Source: Flammeovirga sp. SJP92
GTDB taxonomy: Bacteria > Bacteroidota > Bacteroidia > Cytophagales > Flammeovirgaceae
DNA: 64,000 nucleotides
Direction: 5' to 3'
Assembly: GCF_001583495.1 (NCBI RefSeq)
Contig: NZ_LQAQ01000093.1
Span: forward strand, 558,001-622,000
Shown: positions 27,442-34,680 of the stretch, piece after piece
How the letters are laid out: each line of letters starts with the position of its first letter
Numbering within the stretch: the stretch's first letter is position 1
Made by a program: the position numbers and the translations under genes
The notes under the pieces: model-generated
Seen by the model: the letters and a program-made list of their open reading frames with translations, nothing else
Databases searched by the model: none
What the model was told of the DNA's origin: nothing

Positions 27442-28770
27442 TTATTGTATTACAACTTTACCAGTCTTTTGGTTATCATTCTTATCTATCAATTTATAAA
27501 TATATATCCCTTTATTCAGATGAGAAATGTCTAAACCTTGAAGTACATTATTGAAAGAATAAACTGTTCCAATGGTATTGATTAGTAAAAGTGTAGATGA
27601 TTTATCTAAAGTATTATTTTTAAGATAAAGCGTATTTGAAGCTGGGTTAGGATATACAATTAGCTCATCCTCCAGTGATTTTATATTTGTTATATCTCCA
27701 TCTTCAATTGGAGCGTATTGGAATTCCACTTTCTCTTCAAGGTTAAATTCACCGTTGCTATAACGATAGAAGGAATATCGATTAGAGCAATATTCCAATT
27801 CTCCAAAGTCATGATCTAATAATATGATAAATTCATTTTTCCACCTTTCTACTTCCAAATAATGTACAGTTTCCGTTCTTTTGAAGTCTTTAGTAAATTC
27901 ATATACCTCTCTGACATCCTGAATGTATTGATTATCCACTAAGTAATAAACGTTTATAATCAACTCATTACCAACGTATTCATACTCCGACTTTTGATTT
28001 GGAGTATCTCCTTGACTATTTGAATAATAAACGTTTTCTTGATGTAAAGTCCCATTATCGTTGTAATCAAAAACTATTGTACTCCCCTCTTGAAACTCTT
28101 GATGATAGTCACTATTAAAAAATGACTTTTCAATACGACTCACATTTCCATTCTGATTATATGAAATAACCATTCTACTAGTCTGATAATCCACATTATT
28201 TTCACCTTCTGTGTAATCTGTCTTTATTACTTGGTTTTTGTTATTATATTCAAAATCATGAACATAGGATAATAATGGTTCAGAAGATTCATAAAAATAA
28301 TGTTCTATTTTGACCAACAAAGACTCTTCATTATACAAAAACTCTTCCTTTAATTCTAACTCTCCAAATTCATTAAAAACTTTCATAGATGATAACAACT
28401 TATCATTGTAAGCTAATTCTATAGTATTATATTCTACTAGTTCTCCACTTGTCTCCGATTTAACAAATAAAATATAGCCTGTTATCTGACTTTTATTGTA
28501 TTGAGGAACCAACTTAGATTCAAGTTGTAACTCATCACCTGAATCATTCATTTCGAAATACTCCGATTGGGTCACTTTATATTTGTACCCTTGGTTCATT
28601 CTATTTGAGCTAAAGTGTGGAAATATAATATTGGGAAGGTGATTCTGAATGATTGCACTTATTCTTTTTATTCTATCTTTCTGAGCCTGTTCTTGAGCAA
28701 ACGATTGAGAGAAATTAAAAAGTAAAAAGAACATTAACGTTAACCTTAACATATTGTAGTGTAGTTTCAT
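27442..28770 (-). CDS. Secreted protein with T9SS type A sorting domain
   Basis: The 442-residue protein has a signal peptide (LTLMFFLLFNFSQSFAQ). The middle is made of short YN.N-containing repeats (EFLYNEESLLVKIEHYFYE, FEYNNKNQVIKTDY, FDYNDNGTLHQENVYY) like those of RHS/YD-type wall proteins or MORN-like secreted proteins. The C-terminus is a T9SS sorting domain (VYPNPASNTLYLKN, and near the end YIYKLIDKN). It should be secreted to the surface through the type IX system. Function is unknown. Confidence 0.8.
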   Translation of the reverse strand: MKLHYNMLRLTLMFFLLFNFSQSFAQEQAQKDRIKRISAIIQNHLPNIIFPHFSSNRMNQGYKYKVTQSEYFEMNDSGDELQLESKLVPQYNKSQITGYILFVKSETSGELVEYNTIELAYNDKLLSSMKVFNEFGELELKEEFLYNEESLLVKIEHYFYESSEPLLSYVHDFEYNNKNQVIKTDYTEGENNVDYQTSRMVISYNQNGNVSRIEKSFFNSDYHQEFQEGSTIVFDYNDNGTLHQENVYYSNSQGDTPNQKSEYEYVGNELIINVYYLVDNQYIQDVREVYEFTKDFKRTETVHYLEVERWKNEFIILLDHDFGELEYCSNRYSFYRYSNGEFNLEEKVEFQYAPIEDGDITNIKSLEDELIVYPNPASNTLYLKNNTLDKSSTLLLINTIGTVYSFNNVLQGLDISHLNKGIYIYKLIDKNDNQKTGKVVIQ

Positions 28771-28810
28771 TAAATTAATTAGTTTAACTGATTAAAGAAG
28801 TCCCCTTTAT

Positions 28811-28818
28811 CAAACGTA
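28811..28818 (-). promoter_or_regulatory. Putative -7 element for the T9SS-exported protein
   Basis: The minus strand reads TACGTTTG, matching TAnnTTTG, 41 bp before the start at 28770. The other parts of the 28771-29095 gap hold only the pruA terminator. Confidence 0.45.
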
Positions 28819-29014
28819 TCCATCAGGTATGACATAATGTAATTTTGAGAGGCAGTAGGGTTTAACAAAAAAATACAATGGTGAATACTCTAATAATATT
28901 AAGAAGAGGGGTTTAGTTTGTTTTATTATTCCGTTAAAAGTAGTAAAAAGATCAGTTATTTTTATACTCTAAGAAAGAATAATTTCTTTCATGTCATTCT
29001 CTTATCAATTCAAT

Positions 29015-29047
29015 AAAAAAAGCTTAGTTCTCATTTGAAAACTAAGC
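29015..29047 (-). terminator. Intrinsic terminator of pruA
   Basis: An 8-bp stem (arms 29022-29029 and 29040-29047) is followed on the minus strand by seven T residues, 49 bp past the pruA stop. Confidence 0.8.
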
Positions 29048-29095
29048 CTTTCTTCAGAAAACAAAACCTTTAAAAGGTTTCATCTTTTATAATAA

Positions 29096-30730
29096 TTATC
29101 CCATAAATGGATACTTGTAATCTTCTGGAGAAACAAATGTCTCTTTCATTGTTCTTGGAGTAGTCCAACGCATCAAGTTGATTGCAGAACCCGCTTTATC
29201 GTTAGTACCTGAAGCTCTAGAACCACCGAAAGGTTGTTGACCAACAACAGCACCAGTTGGCTTGTCGTTGATGTAGAAGTTACCTGCCGCGTTTTCTAAT
29301 TTCTTAGTTGCTAACTCAATCGCATAACGGTCTTGAGAGAAGATAGCTCCTGTCAATGCATACGAAGAAGTGTTGTTTACTAAGTACATTGCCTCATCGA
29401 AGTACTCTGCGTCATAAACGTAGATAGTAACGATTGGTCCAAAGATCTCTTCTACCATTGATTCGTAGTTAGGATCTTTAGTCACGATGATTGTTGGCTC
29501 AACGAAGTAACCTTTTGATTTGTCGTAACCACCACCAGCGATGATTTCACACATTTCAGAAGCATTCGCTCTGTCGATATAACCTGCACACTTGTCAAAT
29601 GATTTCTCGTTGATCACTGCTGTGAAGAAGTTTTTGAAATCATGTGGAGTACCCATGTGGTTGTTGATGATATCATTCGCGTCCTCAATGATATAACCTT
29701 TCACTTCTTCCCAAAGGTTAGAAGGAACATAAACACGAGAAGCAGCTGAACATTTTTGACCTTGGAATTCAAATGCACCACGAGTGATCGCTGTAGCTAA
29801 ACCTTTCGCTTTTGCTGATTTGTGTGCCAAGATAAAGTCTTTACCACCAGTCTCACCTACGATACGTGGGTAAGTGTTGTACTTCGCAATGTTGTTACCG
29901 ATAGTAGCCCAAAGATCTTGGAATACACCTGTAGAACCTGTGAAGTGAAGACCAGCAAACTCAGGGTGATTGAAAATCACGTCACCTGCGTCTGGACCAG
30001 AAACATAAACAAGGTTGATAACACCGTCAGGTACACCAGCTTCCTTGAATACTTCCATCAATACGTTAGCAGAGTAAATCTGATCGTGAGATGGTTTCCA
30101 AACTACTGTGTTACCCATCATTGCAGGAGCTGTTGGTAAGTTACCCGCAATTGCTGTAAAGTTGAATGGAGTTAAAGCGAATACGAATCCTTCTAATGGA
30201 CGGTACTCTAATCTATTCCACATGCCTGGAGATGACTCAGGTTGATCCTGGTAGATCTCAGTCATGAATTGTACGTTGAATCTTAAGAAGTCGATTAATT
30301 CACATGCTGAATCAATCTCTGCTTGGTGTGCTGTTTTTGATTGGCCAATAATAGTTGCCGCATTGATCTTCGCTCTGTAAGGACCTGCTAAAAGATCTGC
30401 TGCTTTTAAGAAAATTGACGCTCTGTGCTCCCAAGACAATTCCGCCCAAGCTTCTCTTGCACCTAATGCTGCGTTGATTGCTTGAGTTACATGGTCCTTA
30501 TCACCTTTGTGATACTCACCTACCACATTTTGGTGATCGTGAGGAGATACACAAGTTCCTAAGTTACCCGTACGAACCTCTTCAGCACCAATATACATTG
30601 GAACATCGATCTTTTGAGATGACATTTCTGCAATTTTTGCTTCTAACTCAGCACGCTCAGGAGTACCTGGAGCATAGCTTTTGATGGGTTCGTTGACAGC
30701 CTTAGGTACGCTGAAAAATCCTTTTGCCAT
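29096..30730 (-). CDS. pruA: L-glutamate gamma-semialdehyde dehydrogenase
   Basis: This aldehyde dehydrogenase oxidises glutamate semialdehyde (from proline) to glutamate with NAD. The 544 residues contain the catalytic cysteine in GQKCSAASR, the general base region VGETGGKD, and the NAD-binding TGSTGVF motif. EIFGPIVTIYVY and QPFGGSRASGTNDKAG complete the C-terminal signatures. Its length matches the single-domain form typical of Bacteroidota, without the proline dehydrogenase domain found in PutA. No putA-like partner is next to it. A -7 promoter match lies about 80 bp upstream. Confidence 0.95.
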   Translation of the reverse strand: MAKGFFSVPKAVNEPIKSYAPGTPERAELEAKIAEMSSQKIDVPMYIGAEEVRTGNLGTCVSPHDHQNVVGEYHKGDKDHVTQAINAALGAREAWAELSWEHRASIFLKAADLLAGPYRAKINAATIIGQSKTAHQAEIDSACELIDFLRFNVQFMTEIYQDQPESSPGMWNRLEYRPLEGFVFALTPFNFTAIAGNLPTAPAMMGNTVVWKPSHDQIYSANVLMEVFKEAGVPDGVINLVYVSGPDAGDVIFNHPEFAGLHFTGSTGVFQDLWATIGNNIAKYNTYPRIVGETGGKDFILAHKSAKAKGLATAITRGAFEFQGQKCSAASRVYVPSNLWEEVKGYIIEDANDIINNHMGTPHDFKNFFTAVINEKSFDKCAGYIDRANASEMCEIIAGGGYDKSKGYFVEPTIIVTKDPNYESMVEEIFGPIVTIYVYDAEYFDEAMYLVNNTSSYALTGAIFSQDRYAIELATKKLENAAGNFYINDKPTGAVVGQQPFGGSRASGTNDKAGSAINLMRWTTPRTMKETFVSPEDYKYPFMG

Positions 30731-30810
30731 GGTTTAAAATAATTGATATGTGAATATATACTTAGCTGTCTGATAGTATGTGAAATACAGACAGTATAAA
30801 TTTTGTGCTA

Positions 30811-30818
30811 CAAATGTA
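30811..30818 (-). promoter_or_regulatory. Putative -7 element for pruA
   Basis: The minus strand reads TACATTTG, matching TAnnTTTG, 81 bp before the pruA start. Confidence 0.48.
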
Positions 30819-30953
30819 TGAAATTGAGTCACATAATCATCATGTTATTTGAAGAATAAAGGGCGTTTTTATCATTTTTTATTGATAATATTAAAGCCTC
30901 TTCCTCTTATAATTCAATATCTTGCATAGGATTTCAAAACAAAACCACTCATT

Positions 30954-31412
30954 ATGATCACGTTTAAAACCTATCAACCTTCCCATCAAAAGACGATTCT
31001 TGAAATATTCCATTCTAATACACCCAAGTATTTTGACCCTGAAGACGAAGCTTACCTTATTGATTTCCTTGATAATTACACAGACGAAAACTATTTGGTG
31101 GTAGAAAACGATAAGGGTGAGATTATTGGTTGTGGAGGATATTACACTAAAGAAGATCGTCATGGAATGCCATGGGTTATGTTCAAGCAAGGAAGTATTG
31201 GTGCTAAAAATTTACTCCATGTAGCAGACACTTTTTATAATGAGATAGAAAGTAGAATCATTCCTGAGGGGAAAATGTTACCTATTCATATTGATACCAC
31301 TCAGCTGATGGAAAAGCTTTTCAACCGATATGGTTTTGTCACTTATGAGAAAATCAAAGATGGTTTTGGAAAAGGGTTGGATGAGTATAAGATGAAGAAG
31401 GTATTTGGGTGA
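30954..31412 (+). CDS. GNAT family acetyltransferase
   Basis: This 152-residue protein has the N-acetyltransferase fold. It begins MITFKTYQPSHQKTILEIF, has a central strand ENYLVVENDKGEIIGCGGYY, and a long helix starting LLHVADTFYNEIESR. The end (LFNRYGFVTYEKIKDGFG) fits the last strand of GNAT proteins. The acetyl-CoA pyrophosphate loop (Q/RxxGxG/A) is degenerate around FKQGSIGAK. The substrate is unknown. Confidence 0.8.
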   Translation: MITFKTYQPSHQKTILEIFHSNTPKYFDPEDEAYLIDFLDNYTDENYLVVENDKGEIIGCGGYYTKEDRHGMPWVMFKQGSIGAKNLLHVADTFYNEIESRIIPEGKMLPIHIDTTQLMEKLFNRYGFVTYEKIKDGFGKGLDEYKMKKVFG

Positions 31413-31490
31413 CGAAAAAGTAAAGTTGATTTATGATAAATCAGATTAATAATTTTATTGTTTGAAATTTAAATTTTCAAGTTGTAGTTT

Positions 31491-31498
31491 TATATTTG
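31491..31498 (+). promoter_or_regulatory. Putative -7 element for the ATPase-cargo island
   Basis: TATATTTG matches TAnnTTTG, 39 bp before the ATPase start. A TTTG lies 26 bp upstream, farther than the usual 19-21 bp. Confidence 0.5.
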
Positions 31499-31536
31499 AT
31501 TCTTAAGAAGTTAATAAACTAAGCAATCTAACTATT

Positions 31537-32961
31537 ATGAGCGAAACTATTGTAAAAGAAGAACTTGGTATTCACATGAATACTATCAATTCAAGATGCA
31601 AAATCATTGACTGCCTCCTCAAAAATGTCTTTAAGGAAGGTGATCCAATAGTCGATATATCATCAATCAGTTTAGAATCAAACCTGGGTATTTTATCTAA
31701 AAAATACAACCTTACAATTGTAGAAGAATTATTTATTGTTTTTGCCTACTCATGGCAATTTCAACCTCAAATATTTCTACCTTTTATTGAAGGTTATAAA
31801 AACTTGAAATTTAGAGCAAGATTTGGGGGATATCTTGAAAAAAACACTGAATTGTTTATACCAACAGTAAAAACATTTTTGGAAGTTTTTCTTAATGAAG
31901 ATGAAAGAGCTCCCTTTCTATTAAAACTATCGGACAAGTCTTTCAAATTAATTAGGGACGGTATCATTGTATTAGAATCTTTCTCTAAAGAAAATAATAA
32001 TATTTTAGATAAAAAGATCATTCTTTCCAATCATTACATTCAATATATTATTGGAGGAAAAAAACCTAGATTGGATCACGAATTTGATTTCCCTGCCAAC
32101 TTAAAGAAAAGTAAGGTCAGCTTTGATGATGTAGTACTTTCCAATAAAACCAAAGATGAATTGGAATCATTGGAACTACTATTAAAAGTAAAACCAAGTT
32201 TACAACAAAAAAGCAAACTCAAAAAATATATCTCTGAAAATCACATTTTCGTTTTCACTGGTTCTCCTGGTACAGGTAAATCGCTTACAGCAACTACTTT
32301 AGGTACAAAGTATGATATGGATACATATACATTAGATATATCCAAAGTAGTTTCAAGATATGTTGGTGACTTTGAAAAAGCTATGGAAAAAGTATTTACA
32401 AGACTTCATGGTCAGAATTGTATTCTTTTTATTGACGAAGCTGATTCAATTTTCACCAAAAGAAATGAGAATGCTAATGAAGCAAAGGAAAAATACAGTA
32501 ATCAAGAAATGTCCTATTTACTTCAAAGGCTAGAAACGTTTGATGGAGTTGTAATCTTAGCCAGTAATGTTCAAGATATCAGAACACATGTAGACAAGGC
32601 AATGATGAGGAGAATTAATCACATCATTGATTTTCCATTCCCACTTGCTGATGAAAGAAAAAAAATATGGGAAATGGCCATTCCAGAAGGATTTAAATAT
32701 AGCGAAGGAGTTATTGAAAAAGTAGCTATGTCTTTCCAATTATCAGGTGCAAATATTTCTTCATTAATGTCTGAAGTACTTATCAAAGCCATTCACGATA
32801 ATATTTATGTATTGACCTTTGAATTCATAGAACCTTATATCAAGAAGGAATTCTACAAAAGAGATTCTACTTATCAGATGTGTCCGGACAATTCTCCAGG
32901 TGCAATATTAATGGAACAACGATTAGGTAGATCTGCAGTTCATAATGGAAGAAGAATGTAA
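31537..32961 (+). CDS. AAA+ ATPase resembling those of contractile injection systems
   Basis: The 474-residue protein has an N-terminal helical domain (about 1-200) and a single AAA+ module. Walker A is GSPGTGKS (242-249), Walker B ILFIDEAD (296-303), sensor-1 ASN (342-344) and a likely arginine finger in MRR (357-359). From memory, the AAA+ core (DISKVVSRYVGDFEKAM, KYSNQEMSYLLQRLETFDG) and the N-terminal LSKKYNLTIVEELFI and LIRDGIIVLE segments resemble the ATPase (Afp15/Pvc15 type) of extracellular contractile injection systems, which helps load cargo. No structural genes of such a system lie in the window. A cargo-like gene in the same frame starts right after the TAA. DNA is AT-rich compared with neighbours. 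Confidence 0.85.
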   Translation: MSETIVKEELGIHMNTINSRCKIIDCLLKNVFKEGDPIVDISSISLESNLGILSKKYNLTIVEELFIVFAYSWQFQPQIFLPFIEGYKNLKFRARFGGYLEKNTELFIPTVKTFLEVFLNEDERAPFLLKLSDKSFKLIRDGIIVLESFSKENNNILDKKIILSNHYIQYIIGGKKPRLDHEFDFPANLKKSKVSFDDVVLSNKTKDELESLELLLKVKPSLQQKSKLKKYISENHIFVFTGSPGTGKSLTATTLGTKYDMDTYTLDISKVVSRYVGDFEKAMEKVFTRLHGQNCILFIDEADSIFTKRNENANEAKEKYSNQEMSYLLQRLETFDGVVILASNVQDIRTHVDKAMMRRINHIIDFPFPLADERKKIWEMAIPEGFKYSEGVIEKVAMSFQLSGANISSLMSEVLIKAIHDNIYVLTFEFIEPYIKKEFYKRDSTYQMCPDNSPGAILMEQRLGRSAVHNGRRM

Positions 32962-33037
32962 ATTTTGTTCACGAAAAACCAAATAACTAATAAATTGAAT
33001 AAACTTAAAACAAACGATTTAGAACAAGAAGAAGAAA
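32790..33037 (+). repeat. Direct repeat, copy 1 (ATPase 3' end plus cargo 5' end)
   Basis: These 248 bp recur at 34433-34680 with only two differences (at 32951 and 33018). The repeat covers the last 57 codons of the ATPase, the spacer, and the first 24 codons of the cargo gene. Weaker similarity continues to about 33120. Confidence 0.95.
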
Positions 33038-33888
33038 ATCTAGAAAAGATAGACTATTCTTCTTTAATTACGGGCTATGATCAGCTGGATGTAAATAATG
33101 CTTTGAAATTTAAAGCCAAATCAATTACAAAAGAAAATCAGGTCTCTAATCAGGGTGACGTTCATTTTCGTAAAAATGAAGAGCCAATACCATCATGGAG
33201 AAGATGGAGTGGAGATCCTAGAAAAGAATCTCAATGGTTTGGTTCAGCAGGGGTATATGATGAGGATACATTTAATAAAGCCGCTATATACAATACTGAA
33301 AAATTGAATTCCGACGCTTATCAAACTGTTTACCAAAGAAATGCTTATTATGAATGGGTTCAAAATCAAATTGATTCAAAAAAATATAATTCTAAATGGT
33401 TTGCTGCAGCTGAATTAGTAACTGGTTTTAGAGGCGTTGGTGGTTCAGAAATACCAGATTGGAATTTTTTCTCAGACAGTAAAGTAGATTCATTTTTACA
33501 AGGTGGGAATGAGTTTTTATTTGCTGAAAATATGAAAAATGCAAAAGATATTTTGAAGGACGGTAAATTAAATGGACATTTTATTGATGCCTTTGGAGAA
33601 GATCAATCTTTTGATGATTTAACAGGGATAAAGTTAGATTTTAAAATGGTAGAATTTGAACAGTCTAAAGTTCAAGAATATATAAAAAATTATAAAGGAA
33701 ATGACTTAGGAGAAATAATATCAGGAATAAACGACTTGATGAGTAGTTGGCTAGGACCAGGCGAAGTTCAAGATGTAATGAAAGACCATTTTGAAGGTGG
33801 AAAAACATTTGACTTCAAAAACTATAAAGATAGGGTGAAATTAGGTAAAGAACTAATTCGTAAATTATATAATGAAAAAAGTAATTAA
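32965..33888 (+). CDS. Candidate injection-system cargo/toxin 1
   Basis: The 307-residue protein starts at a TTG three bases after the ATPase stop, in the same frame; no ATG is available in the N-terminal region. The first 54 residues are nearly the same as those of the gene at 34608, whereas everything after residue 57 is unrelated, as in modular toxins with a shared loading signal. The C-terminal part contains RNAYYEWVQNQID, KWFAAAELVTGFRGVGGSE and a helical tail. No known catalytic motif is recognised. The gene after it overlaps by 17 bp and encodes a membrane protein. Toxin activity is inferred from this layout only. Confidence 0.7.
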   Translation: MFTKNQITNKLNKLKTNDLEQEEENLEKIDYSSLITGYDQLDVNNALKFKAKSITKENQVSNQGDVHFRKNEEPIPSWRRWSGDPRKESQWFGSAGVYDEDTFNKAAIYNTEKLNSDAYQTVYQRNAYYEWVQNQIDSKKYNSKWFAAAELVTGFRGVGGSEIPDWNFFSDSKVDSFLQGGNEFLFAENMKNAKDILKDGKLNGHFIDAFGEDQSFDDLTGIKLDFKMVEFEQSKVQEYIKNYKGNDLGEIISGINDLMSSWLGPGEVQDVMKDHFEGGKTFDFKNYKDRVKLGKELIRKLYNEKSN

Positions 33889-34306
33889 TTTTACTGTACT
33901 AAGCTTTAGTCTGTTCATCATTGAAGTAATTATTACTTTCTTTGTTATGCTATCTATTGACCTGTCTAGATATGGTTATGATCAATTTTATCTTTATAAA
34001 GCATTGAATTCAACTGGAATGTGGAACTTTTGGAGAGTTTTATTTTTTGGAGTTCCGTATATTCTACTGTTTTTTTTATTTTTTAAATTTCTAAATCGAT
34101 TCACTTTAAGTAGACCAATATTACTGAGTTTTATAAACCTTTTTATTTATATCTTTTTATCTATTTCATCAAGGATTATTTGGGGTAAGAATATTCCATT
34201 ACCTCCCGAAGGTGTAATGTTTTGGGTTACCTGCGTATCAATCGTTTTAGCTCCTTTCATTATAAGGAAAATTACTTTCTGTAAGAACTTAATGAAGTAT
34301 TTATGA
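33872..34306 (+). CDS. Four-helix membrane protein, candidate immunity protein 1
   Basis: This 144-residue protein has four hydrophobic helices (VLSFSLFIIEVIITFFVML, VLFFGVPYILLFFLFFKF, LLSFINLFIYIFLSI, VMFWVTCVSIVLAPFII) and a short cytoplasmic start MKK. The start codon lies within the last 17 bp of cargo gene 1, so the two are translationally coupled. A small membrane protein overlapping a putative toxin gene is the usual picture of an immunity gene, but no homologue is recognised. It could also be a membrane anchor of the cargo system. Confidence 0.7.
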   Translation: MKKVINFTVLSFSLFIIEVIITFFVMLSIDLSRYGYDQFYLYKALNSTGMWNFWRVLFFGVPYILLFFLFFKFLNRFTLSRPILLSFINLFIYIFLSISSRIIWGKNIPLPPEGVMFWVTCVSIVLAPFIIRKITFCKNLMKYL

Positions 34307-34432
34307 TCAAAGACTTAATATTATTTTTCAAAAAGGGTAAATTAAAAAAATATTAATGCTTATGTAAAAGTATATAGATAGAGAATTTGAAAATCTTTAA
34401 TGTCTTGATAGTTTTATAAAGACATATTTCTT

Positions 34433-34604
34433 CATTCACGATAATATTTATGTATTGACCTTTGAATTCATAGAACCTTATATCAAGAAGGAATTCTACA
34501 AAAGAGATTCTACTTATCAGATGTGTCCGGACAATTCTCCAGGTGCAATATTAATGGAACAACGATTAGGTAGATCTGCAGTTCATAATGGAAAAAGAAT
34601 GTAA
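34433..34604 (+). pseudogene. Duplicated 3' fragment of the AAA+ ATPase gene
   Basis: This segment repeats the last 57 codons of the ATPase, including its stop codon, at near identity (one base different). It lacks a start and the rest of the gene, so it is a remnant. It ends directly before the TTG start of cargo gene 2, exactly as the intact ATPase does before cargo gene 1. The 126 bp before it (34307-34432) show nothing else. Confidence 0.92.
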
Positions 34605-34680
34605 ATTTTGTTCACGAAAAACCAAATAACTAATAAATTGAATAAACTTAAAACAAACGACTTAGAACAAGAAGAAGAAA
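34433..34680 (+). repeat. Direct repeat, copy 2
   Basis: This copy matches 32790-33037 at 246 of 248 positions. The offset of 1643 bp stays constant, without gaps. It provides the shared N-terminus of cargo gene 2. Confidence 0.95.
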
